Shown here one piece after another: positions 27,107 to 35,847 of a stretch of DNA of 64,000 nucleotides. The notes below the pieces were generated by a model, which was not told where the DNA came from, made no database searches, and saw only the letters and a program-made list of their open reading frames with translations. The position numbers and the translations under genes were made by a program. The stretch spans positions 62,001-126,000 of the forward strand of contig DYJC01000015.1 of assembly GCA_020723305.1 (NCBI GenBank), in the 5' to 3' direction. Within the stretch, counting starts at the first letter, position 1, and each line of letters starts with the position of its first letter. The DNA comes from Desulfosudis oleivorans. GTDB taxonomy: Bacteria > Desulfobacterota > Desulfobacteria > Desulfobacterales > SURF-7.

Positions 27107-27829
27107 TTATAATACCCTGCCCAATTGATTCATCTGCCTTTGAATCCATCGGCATCTTTCTTTCACATAGGGTGATGGTTGCCTTACCTTGAATCGTTTT
27201 GGATTGGGAAGCACGGCTGCTAAAAGAGCCGCGTCCCTTCTTGTCAGATATCCGGCAGACTTTTTGCCCAGTAGTTTCTCAGCGGCTGCATTCACGCCAT
27301 AGACCCTGTCGCCGAACTCAGCGATGTTCAGGTACACTTCCAGAATCCGCCTTTTGTCCCACAACAATTCCAGAAGTACGGTAAAATAAGCTTCGATTCC
27401 CTTTCGAAGATAGCTTCGGCCCGGCCATAGAAAAAGATTCTTAGCCACCTGCTGGGTGATGGTGCTGGCTCCCCGCAGACGTCCCTTTTTCTTTTTTTTC
27501 CCCATTGCATCCGAGATCGAGTCAAAATCAAAACCCCAGTGATGCATGAACTTCTGGTCTTCGGCAGCCACAACGGCCAGAAACATATGCGGAGGAATCG
27601 ATTTCCAGTCAACCCAGTGATAATGAATCCTGGTCTTTTGTTCTTTCTGAAAAATACCTGCAATATACCTTTCCATCATAAATGCGCTTGTAGGAGGCGG
27701 GAGCCAGCGCAAGCAGAGTACCAGCAGGATGGAAAAGGCAACAACCGCAATTAGTATTCTTACGGCAATCTGATAAAAGCCACGCCTTTTTCCTTTAGAT
27801 TGTTTTTGTTTTTCAAAACCAGCACTCAT
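27107..27829 (-). CDS. mtgA: monofunctional peptidoglycan transglycosylase MtgA
   Basis: 240 residues: a cytoplasmic basic tail, one membrane anchor (IAVRILIAVVAFSILLVLCL), and a GT51 transglycosylase domain. Catalytic-site motifs are visible: VVAAEDQKFMHHWGFD (with the catalytic Glu), GASTITQQVAKNLFLWPGRS, RKGIEAYFTVLLE, KRRILEVYLNIAEFG, and RDAALLAAVLPNPKRF. It polymerises lipid II into glycan strands at the inner-membrane face. No transpeptidase domain is present, as expected for MtgA. Confidence 0.95.
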   Translation of the reverse strand: MSAGFEKQKQSKGKRRGFYQIAVRILIAVVAFSILLVLCLRWLPPPTSAFMMERYIAGIFQKEQKTRIHYHWVDWKSIPPHMFLAVVAAEDQKFMHHWGFDFDSISDAMGKKKKKGRLRGASTITQQVAKNLFLWPGRSYLRKGIEAYFTVLLELLWDKRRILEVYLNIAEFGDRVYGVNAAAEKLLGKKSAGYLTRRDAALLAAVLPNPKRFKVRQPSPYVKERCRWIQRQMNQLGRVL

Positions 27830-28001
27830 CGCGTCTGCCAGAACCCTTTGCCATCAAATTCATAACCCAATTTCTTTGCCACCATGCCACACAATTCTGA
27901 AAGGGGCAATTATGAAAAAATGTTTCGATTTTCATGAAAGTTGGTTTTATTTTACTTGAGAGTGCAATCAAATAGGATCTGAATATAAATACTAAATTTG
28001 T

Positions 28002-28038
28002 TTGACAAAACAGTGCATATTAAGTAAGCATTACTCAC
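28002..28038 (+). promoter_or_regulatory. possible promoter with palindrome before the ABC/LolA-like operon
   Basis: TTGACA (28002-28007) and TAAGCA (28025-28030), 17 bases apart. The imperfect palindrome GTAAGCATTACTCAC (28024-28038) covers the -10 box and looks like a TetR-family operator. No regulator gene is adjacent. The rest of 27830-28214 shows no gene. Confidence 0.35.
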
Positions 28039-28214
28039 CCATTCAGAGCATCGCATCAAGAGCCGCCTATCGCTCTTGATCAACCAGATCGAAGGGCATA
28101 CGAAATATATGGCCAAAACAAGAACAAAAAAATCCTCATTTTCAGGGAATCCGAGCGTTTGGTTTACAGTAAAAAAATCAGCACTATCCAAATTCAACAG
28201 GGGAGGCTTGCAGT

Positions 28215-28910
28215 ATGAACAACAGCGAGTTTGCGGTTCGTCTTACGGATGTAAAGAAAAGATACCTCCTGGGAAAAGTGGAAGTCGATGCCATTAAAGG
28301 CATAACCCTTCAAATTCCCATTAAAAAATTTAATGTAATCATCGGCCCTTCCGGAAGCGGTAAAACCACCCTGCTGAATCTCCTAGGTTGTATCGATATT
28401 CCATCTTCAGGATGCGTGGAGGTCTGCGGTCAGGACATCGCCCGGATGACCGATGAGCAGGCATCCGACTTCCGAGCGGAGAATATCGGTTTTATCTTTC
28501 AGAATTTCAATCTTATCCCGGTGCTGTCTGCCTATGAAAACGTGGAATATCCGCTGCTGTTGATGAAAAAGCCGGCCAAAGAGCGTCGGGAACTGACCCT
28601 GAAAATGCTCAATGATGTCGGATTGTCCTCCCATAAACACCATCGCCCGAACGAGTTGAGCGGCGGACAGCGTCAGCGGGTCGCCATTGCCCGCGCCCTG
28701 GTAAAGGGACCGAAACTGGTGCTGGCGGATGAACCCACGGCCAACCTTGATTCCAAAACCGGACAAAGCATCATTGATCTCATGTTCGAAATGCAGGCTG
28801 AACGCCATACAACCTTTATTTTTTCCTCCCATGACCACCAGATCATGAAACATGCGGAAAAAGTGTTTGAAATTCAGGATGGCCTGCTGATGGAAGAGAA
28901 GGAGAGATAA
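28215..28910 (+). CDS. ABC transporter ATPase (MacB/LolD class)
   Basis: 231 residues. Walker A GPSGSGKTTLLNLLG, Q-loop FIFQNFNLIPVLSAYENVEYPL (typical LolD/MacB segment), signature LSGGQRQRVAIARALV, Walker B LVLADEPTANLDSKTG, and H-loop FIFSSHDHQIM. It energises a type VII-like mechanotransmission transporter with the FtsX-like permease encoded two bases downstream. Together with a LolA-like protein and an outer-membrane protein in the same operon, the complex probably moves a lipid or lipoprotein towards the outer membrane. Confidence 0.9.
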   Translation: MNNSEFAVRLTDVKKRYLLGKVEVDAIKGITLQIPIKKFNVIIGPSGSGKTTLLNLLGCIDIPSSGCVEVCGQDIARMTDEQASDFRAENIGFIFQNFNLIPVLSAYENVEYPLLLMKKPAKERRELTLKMLNDVGLSSHKHHRPNELSGGQRQRVAIARALVKGPKLVLADEPTANLDSKTGQSIIDLMFEMQAERHTTFIFSSHDHQIMKHAEKVFEIQDGLLMEEKER

Positions 28911-28911
28911 C

Positions 28912-30312
28912 ATGAAAACCCTGCATATTGCTTTTAGAAATATTTTTCGGAACAGCCGCCGTTCTCTGATGACCATTCTCGCCATTGCGGTCAGTTCAAT
29001 CGCCATCCATCTGTTCGGAGGGTACGTGGCGAATATCATTTACGGCATGCAGTCCAACTATGTCAGGGATAACGGCCATTTGCAGGTTTATCAGGAAGGA
29101 TTTTTCGATTACGGCGCGGGTAATCCCGTTGCGTATGGAATCAGCCGCTACCAGGATCTCATACACCTGATCACAAATGATCCTCAATTGAAAGAGCATG
29201 TGGTGATAGCGACCCCCATCCTTAAATTTTTCGGTATTGCCGGAAATTTCAAAAAAGATACCTCAAAAACATTTTTCGGTATCGGGTATATACCTTCAGA
29301 TTTAAAAAAAATGAGGGAATGGAACGACTATGCTATGCAGATCCGGAAATCCCGCCTGAATCGAATCGTGCTTGCCGATGACGACATCGACGCCGGAATC
29401 ATTGGTGAAGGAATGGCACGGATGCTGCTGCTGTGCGAGGAACTGAACGTAAAAAACTGCAAGGAAAAACCCCAGGAAAAGATCGAAGACAAATCTGCTG
29501 CAAAGGAGGATTTCAGCTTTCTTGAAGAAACAAAGGGAGTGAATGACCCTTCTGAAGGCATTGACAAACGTCCCAGACTCGATCTCCTCGCAGCCACTGC
29601 CGGCGGAGCTCCCAATATTGTCACAATGTATGTCAACAATACGGAAATCCAGGGAGTGAAAGCCATAGATGACAATTATGCGGCCATGAACATTTCTCTG
29701 GCCCAGCGGCTTCTTTATGGAAAAGGAGAAAAAAAGGCTACCGGCATTGTCATTCAGCTCCGGCACACAAAAGATATCCCCTTTGCCAAAGTCAGACTGA
29801 AACAGATTTTTGATGAACACAAATTGGATCTGGAAATCAAGGATTATACCCTGATCGTTCCCATGTACCGCCAGGTCATCTCGTTTTTATTCGCCCTCTT
29901 CAGTTTTATTTCAACGATCATGGTCATTATTGTGCTGTTCACCATTATCAATACCATGACCATGAGCGTCATGGAACGGGTGGATGAGATCGGAACCATC
30001 CGCGCACTGGGTCTGCGGCGAGGCGGGATATTGCGCCAGTTTATCGCAGAAGGGCTGGTACTGGGTGCTCTGGGGGCAACCTTAGGCACGATTGCTTCCG
30101 TGATGATCGCCACCGGAATCAATTCATCCGGAATTATGTGGACACCTCCCAATTATGTGGATCCGGTTCCCCTGAAGATTATGATTTTCCTGAATCCATT
30201 TTTATCTCCTGGCTGCTGGTTGGGGATGGTGATGCTGGCAGTGGTATCATCGATCGTTCCGGCAAGAAAGGCAGGAAAAATGGTGATTGTGGATGCGCTC
30301 AGACATGTTTGA
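28912..30312 (+). CDS. ABC transporter permease (FtsX/MacB family)
   Basis: 466 residues. One membrane helix near the start (RRSLMTILAIAVSSIAIHLFGG) is followed by a large periplasmic domain (about 50-320). That domain includes a Lys/Glu-rich insertion near 185-225. Three C-terminal helices make the FtsX domain (FALFSFISTIMVIIVLFTIINTMTMSVMERVDEIGTIRALG motif, then two more). This is the four-helix topology of MacB/LolCE permeases. The permease uses ATP cycles to work on periplasmic substrate rather than form a channel. It is coupled to the ATPase gene by a one-base gap. Confidence 0.88.
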   Translation: MKTLHIAFRNIFRNSRRSLMTILAIAVSSIAIHLFGGYVANIIYGMQSNYVRDNGHLQVYQEGFFDYGAGNPVAYGISRYQDLIHLITNDPQLKEHVVIATPILKFFGIAGNFKKDTSKTFFGIGYIPSDLKKMREWNDYAMQIRKSRLNRIVLADDDIDAGIIGEGMARMLLLCEELNVKNCKEKPQEKIEDKSAAKEDFSFLEETKGVNDPSEGIDKRPRLDLLAATAGGAPNIVTMYVNNTEIQGVKAIDDNYAAMNISLAQRLLYGKGEKKATGIVIQLRHTKDIPFAKVRLKQIFDEHKLDLEIKDYTLIVPMYRQVISFLFALFSFISTIMVIIVLFTIINTMTMSVMERVDEIGTIRALGLRRGGILRQFIAEGLVLGALGATLGTIASVMIATGINSSGIMWTPPNYVDPVPLKIMIFLNPFLSPGCWLGMVMLAVVSSIVPARKAGKMVIVDALRHV

Positions 30313-30341
30313 TGAACCTGACTTTTGACTAGGAGGCGTTT

Positions 30342-31115
30342 GTGAAACGATTATTGATCCTGATCCTGATTGCATTTTTTCCAGGTATATCCAATGCCGG
30401 GCCTGCCAAAACCGCGGATGAAATCGTGGCCGCTTCAGATGCAGTGCGCAATCCCGGAAAACCCTTCAGCCTTTCCGTTTCCCTTCTGGAATACAAGGAA
30501 GGCAGTGTGCAGGATAAGATGCTCCTGACCGTGTACTCCAAGGCAGACCAGAACAGCGGGCAATATCGCAGCCTGATCCGCTTTATTGAACCCCCCAGGG
30601 ATGAAAACAAGCTCATGCTGAAAAACGGAAACAACTTGTGGTTTTATGACCCCGAATCCAAGTCCAGTGTCCGCCTTTCCCAGCAGCAGCGCCTGATGGG
30701 ACAGGCATCCAACGGAGATGTGGTGACCGTCAATTTTCATAAAGACTATAAAGCAAAGATGGAAAATGAGGAAACGATCACCGATGCGGACCGGAAGCAG
30801 CGGAAATGTTATAAACTCAATATGCAGGCCCTCAACGAAACCGTCACGTATTACCGCATCGAATACTGGGTGGATATGGAAAATGATCAGCCTGTAAAAG
30901 GAAAATTCTATTCCGAAAGCGAACGGCTGCTGAAAATAGCCTATTACCGGGGATACCGGGAAGAACTGGGAAAAATAAGGCCCACCGAGGTGATTATCAT
31001 AGACGGTGTGGATAACAAGCTGGTGACAAAAATGAACTACAGCCATTATCAATTTCAGAAAATCCCCGAGGATTGGTTCCAGAAAGAATATCTGCCGAGA
31101 TTCAAAGGGGAATAA
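30342..31115 (+). CDS. LolA-like outer-membrane lipoprotein-sorting protein
   Basis: 257 residues with a signal peptide (ILILIAFFPGISNAGPA). The body has the LolA_like (PF17131) pattern: NPGKPFSLSVSLLEYKEG, SLIRFIEPPRDENKLMLKNGNNLWFYDP, QQRLMGQASNGDVV and a C-terminal YRGYREELGKIRPTEVIIID. In such operons it is thought to carry a hydrophobic substrate across the periplasm from the MacB-like complex. An AGGAGG-like ribosome site precedes the GTG start. Confidence 0.85.
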   Translation: MKRLLILILIAFFPGISNAGPAKTADEIVAASDAVRNPGKPFSLSVSLLEYKEGSVQDKMLLTVYSKADQNSGQYRSLIRFIEPPRDENKLMLKNGNNLWFYDPESKSSVRLSQQQRLMGQASNGDVVTVNFHKDYKAKMENEETITDADRKQRKCYKLNMQALNETVTYYRIEYWVDMENDQPVKGKFYSESERLLKIAYYRGYREELGKIRPTEVIIIDGVDNKLVTKMNYSHYQFQKIPEDWFQKEYLPRFKGE

Positions 31116-31117
31116 AC

Positions 31118-32566
31118 ATGATCCGGAGCTGGTTCGGAATCTTTGCGGCAGCGTTGCTGTCCGTGATGTTTGCCTCCTCATCGGGTTTGTGTGTTCAGCA
31201 GGATGAAGATCTGGGGCTGATACCGGACAATGTACTGTCTCAATCCGCAGAACAAGCCTCCGCAGCCGAACCGGAAAAATACAGATTCAAGGTTTATGTA
31301 GACGAAGCCGCCACCGCAAATATCAAACGAAAAAACCTCACAGTTCCCGTGCCCTCTTCGGATGATTCCGGATGGAATAACCGCCTGAGTCTGGATGTGA
31401 AGACGGAGATAATTTTTTCACCGAACCTGTCGTTTATCATGGCGGATCGCCTGCATTACCTGCTGGAAGAAAACCAGGAAGAATCCGGCGGCAGGGTTCA
31501 GAATGATCTCAAGGAAGTCTACTTTACGGGAAATTCCTATTCGTTTCTGTATCTGGATATCGGCCGGGTCAATTTCAAAAACGGAGTGGCAGTCGGTTTC
31601 AATCCAACCGATTACTTCAAGAAGAACGCCGTGAGTTACCGGATTTCTGAAGATCCGAACCTTCTTCGGGAGAACCGGCTGGGAGTCGTGATGGCCCGCG
31701 CTCAGGGAATCTGGGAAAAAGGGTCTGTCACCCTTGCATTTGCCCCTGAAATCAATCAAGATCCGGACACCTGGTGGATAGATGCCGACAGCTACGGGTT
31801 GCGACTGGATAAAACCAACAATAGCAACCGCTTCTTGTCAAAGATTACCTTGAATGCTTTTCCGGATTTCAATCCTGAATTTCTCTGTTTTTATGATTCG
31901 GATCGCTCAAATTTCGGGACCAACCTTACCAAGGATATCGGGGATGCCGCAATCATCTATCTGGAATGGAGCGGAAGCAGCCGGCCCGATATCTTTGCCC
32001 AATCCCTGACCGAGGCACAGGAATCCGGGAAGATTCCCCCTAATACTCCATGGGTGATCGATTCCGGAAGGGAATCCCATTTCCGGAATCAACTGGCGAT
32101 TGGATTCTCCTATACGGAAAAAGTCAACCGCACCACTTTTGTGGAATACCATTTCAATGAAGCAGGATTTTCACAGGAAGATTGGGATAATTGGTTCAGT
32201 GCCGGCAAAGAGGCCGGAACGCTTTTACAAAACCCCGCAACCGAGGCTTTGGGAACTGGAATGCTGGGACAATTGTGGACAACCAGAAAATGGTCACAAG
32301 AAGCCCAGGAACCCCTCAGCCGGCATTCGATTTTTATCCGAACATTCTGGGAGGATGCGCTCGTTCATTCCCTGGACTTAACCGGCATCACACGGATCAG
32401 TCTGTTGGACGGCAGTTTCTTTGCCCAGCCAATGGCCGAATATCACATCAAAAAAAATCTAACCCTGAGCCTGAGCGTCAATCTTTTCATCGGATCGGAT
32501 GAAACCGAATACGGTTCCGTGAATCCAAAGGCAGATGTCAAGGCAGGGGCGACCTATTATTTCTAA
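31118..32566 (+). CDS. predicted outer-membrane beta-barrel protein of the ABC/LolA-like operon
   Basis: About 482 residues from ATG 31118. It has a signal peptide ending near SSGLCVQQ, a low-complexity N-terminal part, then repeated amphipathic strands with aromatic girdles (SYSFLYLDIGRVNFKNGVAVGFNPTDYF, SKITLNAFPDFNP, FAQPMAEYHI) and a final TYYF. The terminal Phe and strand pattern indicate a barrel. I recognise no specific Pfam family. Its place at the end of the ABC-permease-LolA-like operon suggests it is the outer-membrane partner or receiver of that pathway. Confidence 0.7.
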   Translation: MIRSWFGIFAAALLSVMFASSSGLCVQQDEDLGLIPDNVLSQSAEQASAAEPEKYRFKVYVDEAATANIKRKNLTVPVPSSDDSGWNNRLSLDVKTEIIFSPNLSFIMADRLHYLLEENQEESGGRVQNDLKEVYFTGNSYSFLYLDIGRVNFKNGVAVGFNPTDYFKKNAVSYRISEDPNLLRENRLGVVMARAQGIWEKGSVTLAFAPEINQDPDTWWIDADSYGLRLDKTNNSNRFLSKITLNAFPDFNPEFLCFYDSDRSNFGTNLTKDIGDAAIIYLEWSGSSRPDIFAQSLTEAQESGKIPPNTPWVIDSGRESHFRNQLAIGFSYTEKVNRTTFVEYHFNEAGFSQEDWDNWFSAGKEAGTLLQNPATEALGTGMLGQLWTTRKWSQEAQEPLSRHSIFIRTFWEDALVHSLDLTGITRISLLDGSFFAQPMAEYHIKKNLTLSLSVNLFIGSDETEYGSVNPKADVKAGATYYF

Positions 32567-32658
32567 ACTGTAAAAAACCATCGATTGTTTGACAGAAAGA
32601 AACAAAAGAATTAAACTGCAACGGCAGGATCGGAGTTCATCTGAAAAAGGCTTTTCAG

Positions 32659-32687
32659 TTGACAATTACCCATTTTTGGCTTACTAC
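32659..32687 (+). promoter_or_regulatory. promoter candidate of the second pst operon
   Basis: TTGACA (32659-32664) and TACTAC (32682-32687) at 17-base spacing, about 105 bases before the PhoU-fusion gene. No Pho-box-like 11-base direct repeat is seen here, unlike the first pst operon. Confidence 0.45.
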
Positions 32688-32793
32688 GCCGATAAAAAAA
32701 AGGGTTCATGACCATGGTCCAATGATTCCTACTCCCGTAAACGTACAGGAATGATATGGCAAACTGATTTTTTTCTGGAAGGAAATTACCAAA

Positions 32794-33894
32794 ATGCAAA
32801 CATATCTGAATAAGTTATTACAGGGAGATATTGACCGTATTTGTAGAAATGTCCAAGAAATGTCGAAGCTGGCTGAAAAGGCGCTGCAAGACTGCGTGAA
32901 ATCCCTGGTCGAAAATAACAGACAACTGGCGTATGCCATAATTTTACGAGATTATTACATAGACGAAATGGAAAAAGAGGTTGACCGGCTTTGCCTGGAA
33001 TTTATCGTCCGCCAGCAGCCGGTAGCCTTGCCGTTGCGTTTTGCTTACAATACGATCCGGATCAACCTGCAGATCGAACGTGTGGGTGATTATGCCGTTA
33101 GTATCGCCCGTTCCCTGATCAAACTGAAGCAGGCCGTTCCCGGCCAGATCAAGGACGATATCCTCGATATGGCAAAATTATCGATCCTCATGCTTCAGGA
33201 GGCAACCCGTGCGTTTCTGGAGCAAGACATCGCGTTGGCCAAAAAAAGCATCGCTGTTGAGGATACGGTCGACGAACTGCGGGCTAAGTGTAACCAAAAA
33301 CTGGTCGGTCTTTTTTTAAATAAGGATATTCCGTTTGAAGACCTCGATCCGCTGACAACTATCGTTCGGCGTTTTGAAAGGGTCTCGGATCAGGCTCGCA
33401 ATATATGTCTGGAAGTTCTGCACATGTGTACCGGTGAAAATCCAAAGCATCCGGGCGCAGCCGCTTTCCGTATCCTTTTTTTGGGAGATCACAATTCAAG
33501 CCGGGGGCTGATGGCGGAGGTCATTGCCTCGGCAATGAACCAACCCCGCTTTATCTTTACAAGCGCCGGGCTCGATCCAAGGCCTGTTGCTGAATCAACA
33601 ATAAAATTCATGAAAACCAAAGGCTTTGATTTGTCCCGGGTTGCCCCGAGAGCCTTACATGCTGTCCCGAACCTGGAATATTACGATGTGGTCATTATTT
33701 TTTCAAAAGAGGCGTTGAAAGCATTTCCCCCGGATAAAAGGAGAATGATCATTCTGGATTGGACAATGTGTGACCCATCACAGGTACAGGGCTCAAACGA
33801 AATTGTAATGACTGCTTACGAGGAGACATACCAGGCTATTAAAAGCCATTTGAATGATCTCATCGGAGCCATTATTGGAAGTGAAATCAAATAG
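32794..33894 (+). CDS. PhoU domain protein fused to an inactive low-molecular-weight phosphatase-like domain
   Basis: 366 residues. Residues 1-215 are two PhoU helical repeats with metal-site motifs (NLQIERVGDYAVSIARS and VRRFERVSDQARNICLE). Residues about 225-366 fold like LMW tyrosine phosphatase/arsenate reductase: P-loop ILFLGDHNSSRGLMAEVIA, SAGLDPRPVAESTIKFM, and the DP-loop LDWTMCDPSQ. The P-loop lacks its catalytic Cys, because Gly replaces it in the C-x5-R motif, so the domain is probably a binding or sensing module. First gene of a pst operon, it presumably controls this second transporter. The PhoU of the first operon has no such domain. Confidence 0.85.
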   Translation: MQTYLNKLLQGDIDRICRNVQEMSKLAEKALQDCVKSLVENNRQLAYAIILRDYYIDEMEKEVDRLCLEFIVRQQPVALPLRFAYNTIRINLQIERVGDYAVSIARSLIKLKQAVPGQIKDDILDMAKLSILMLQEATRAFLEQDIALAKKSIAVEDTVDELRAKCNQKLVGLFLNKDIPFEDLDPLTTIVRRFERVSDQARNICLEVLHMCTGENPKHPGAAAFRILFLGDHNSSRGLMAEVIASAMNQPRFIFTSAGLDPRPVAESTIKFMKTKGFDLSRVAPRALHAVPNLEYYDVVIIFSKEALKAFPPDKRRMIILDWTMCDPSQVQGSNEIVMTAYEETYQAIKSHLNDLIGAIIGSEIK

Positions 33895-33902
33895 AGGAGA
33901 TT

Positions 33903-34829
33903 ATGATGACCGGTGCTTCAACACAAGTATTTAATTTGACCATACGTTCCGCTATAAACCTTGTTTTAATCGCCTTGCTCATGTTCACCGGTTGTCAGAA
34001 GAAAAGCGATGAACAGAAAGAGGAAAAACAGGTCACGACGATCCAGGTCAAAGGATCCGATACGCTGGTGAATGTGGCTCAGGCCTGGGCCGAACAATAT
34101 AAGAAGGTCGCGCCGACCGTTGATGTGGAGGTTTCCGGAGGTGGTTCAGGCGTCGGTATCGCCGCCTTATTAAAAGGTACAATCGATATCGCATCAGCCA
34201 GCCGTAATATGAAACAGGAAGAGATAGAGGCAGCCAAACGCAATACCGGTAAAGATGCCAAAAATTTCACCATTGGTTATGATGCCCTTGCGGTTTATGT
34301 ACATAAGGATAATCCGATGAATGAAATCTCTCTGGACCAACTGGCGGCGATTTTTTCCGAGGGGGGTGAGACGACCCGCTGGTCGCAGCTGGGAGTGACC
34401 ATTCCCGGCGCCGGCGAGGATGAAATTGTAAGGGTCAGCCGGCAGTCCAGCTCCGGAACGTATGAATTCTTCCGTGAACATGTCCTGCAGAACAAGGATT
34501 TCAAACTCGGCTCCCGCGATATGAACGGTTCCAAGGAAGTCGTGGAACTGGTCGGTAATACCAAAACAGCCATCGGGTACAGCGGGATGGGATATGCCAC
34601 CCCCTCGGTAAAGAAACTGAGTATCTCCTCCAAAGCCGGCGAACCCGCCTGCTCGCCGACGGTCGAAAATACATTCAGCAAAAAATACGCGCTGGCCCGC
34701 TCGCTGCATATCTATACGATGGGAGAGCCCACAGGTGCGGTCAAACAATTTATCGACTGGATACTATCGGTTCCCGGTCAAAAGATCCTGGAAGAAAACG
34801 GTTATGTTCCGGCAACCGCTGCTAATTAA
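33903..34829 (+). CDS. pstS: phosphate-binding lipoprotein, PstS-like
   Basis: 308 residues. The leader ends LLMFTGCQKK, a lipobox, so it is a lipoprotein, unlike the soluble PstS of the first operon. Ligand motifs are QVKGSDTLVNVAQ, EVSGGGSGVGIAAL, ASASRNMK and SRQSSSGTYEFFREH, all in PstS positions. It should deliver phosphate, or a phosphate-like oxyanion, to the PstCA encoded next. A GAGGAG ribosome site precedes the start and the upstream gene ends eight bases before. Confidence 0.92.
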   Translation: MMTGASTQVFNLTIRSAINLVLIALLMFTGCQKKSDEQKEEKQVTTIQVKGSDTLVNVAQAWAEQYKKVAPTVDVEVSGGGSGVGIAALLKGTIDIASASRNMKQEEIEAAKRNTGKDAKNFTIGYDALAVYVHKDNPMNEISLDQLAAIFSEGGETTRWSQLGVTIPGAGEDEIVRVSRQSSSGTYEFFREHVLQNKDFKLGSRDMNGSKEVVELVGNTKTAIGYSGMGYATPSVKKLSISSKAGEPACSPTVENTFSKKYALARSLHIYTMGEPTGAVKQFIDWILSVPGQKILEENGYVPATAAN

Positions 34830-34908
34830 GGTGAACTGATTCGAGCAATTTTTGAATTCGGATCATATGGATTTATTTTTCATGTGATCTATACAAGCGT
34901 AAAAATGC

Positions 34909-35847
34909 ATGAATAAAGAGGTTAATACAGATATCGTCAGGCCAAAACAGATTCCCCGACGTGCATTTGCAGCGATCGCGGGGGAAAAACTGATTGAACT
35001 GATCATCCGTTTAAGCGGGGTCAGTGCAATCATTTTCGTGCTGGCCATTTTTTTCTTTGTCTTCCGTGAAGCATTACCCATCTTTTTCAGCGATCATTTC
35101 GATTTGTTCAAATTTTTATTCAACACCCAATGGTATCCGACCTCTGCCGTAAATGTGCGTTACGGAACCTTTGCCCTGACAGTCGGCAGTATCAGTATTA
35201 CTTTTCTGGCCATGCTGATTGCGGTTCCCTTTGGTCTGGGAAGTGCGATTTATATTTCTGAATTCTGCGGTCCAAAGCAGAAAGAATCACTGAAGATCAT
35301 CATTGAATTACTGGCAGCGATTCCCAGTGTGGTCTGGGGATTCATCGGCTTAACGGTCATGAGCCGAATGATAATTTCAATCACCGGAGCGCCGGTCGGT
35401 GTCAATCTGTTGAACGGCGGTATCATCCTGGCCTTGATGAGCGTGCCCATTATCGTATCGATCAGTGAGGACGCATTGAAGGCGGTACCGGATTCTTACC
35501 GCGAAGCTGCCCTGGCCCTTGGAGCTACCCGATGGCAGATTGTTTACCGTGTCTTGCTTCCCGCTGCCAAGAATGGACTTCTGGCTGCGGTGCTGCTGGG
35601 TGTCGGCCGGGCGGTCGGTGAAACCATGGCTGTACTCATGGCAACCGGCCATGCAGTGCAGATTCCCCATGGGCTGCTGGATTCCGTACGCACCCTTACA
35701 GCCAATATCGCTGCTGAACTGGGTGAGGCATCTGTGGGATCTGATCATTACCATGTTTTGTTTCTGACCGGAGTACTGCTGTTTCTCCTTACCTTTGCCG
35801 TAAATTTAACGGCTGATTTTGTAATCCGCGGGATCAGGAGGAAATGA
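34909..35847 (+). CDS. pstC: phosphate ABC transporter permease PstC (second system)
   Basis: 312 residues with six predicted helices. PstC landmarks: VPFGLGSAIYISEF, ELLAAIPSVVWGFIG and EAALALGATRWQIVYRVLLP (EAA loop). It differs widely from the PstC at 11169-12062, which indicates an old or imported paralogue rather than a recent duplication. Its last four bases overlap the PstA start. The gap to the lipoprotein upstream (79 bases) has no terminator. Confidence 0.93.
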   Translation: MNKEVNTDIVRPKQIPRRAFAAIAGEKLIELIIRLSGVSAIIFVLAIFFFVFREALPIFFSDHFDLFKFLFNTQWYPTSAVNVRYGTFALTVGSISITFLAMLIAVPFGLGSAIYISEFCGPKQKESLKIIIELLAAIPSVVWGFIGLTVMSRMIISITGAPVGVNLLNGGIILALMSVPIIVSISEDALKAVPDSYREAALALGATRWQIVYRVLLPAAKNGLLAAVLLGVGRAVGETMAVLMATGHAVQIPHGLLDSVRTLTANIAAELGEASVGSDHYHVLFLTGVLLFLLTFAVNLTADFVIRGIRRK

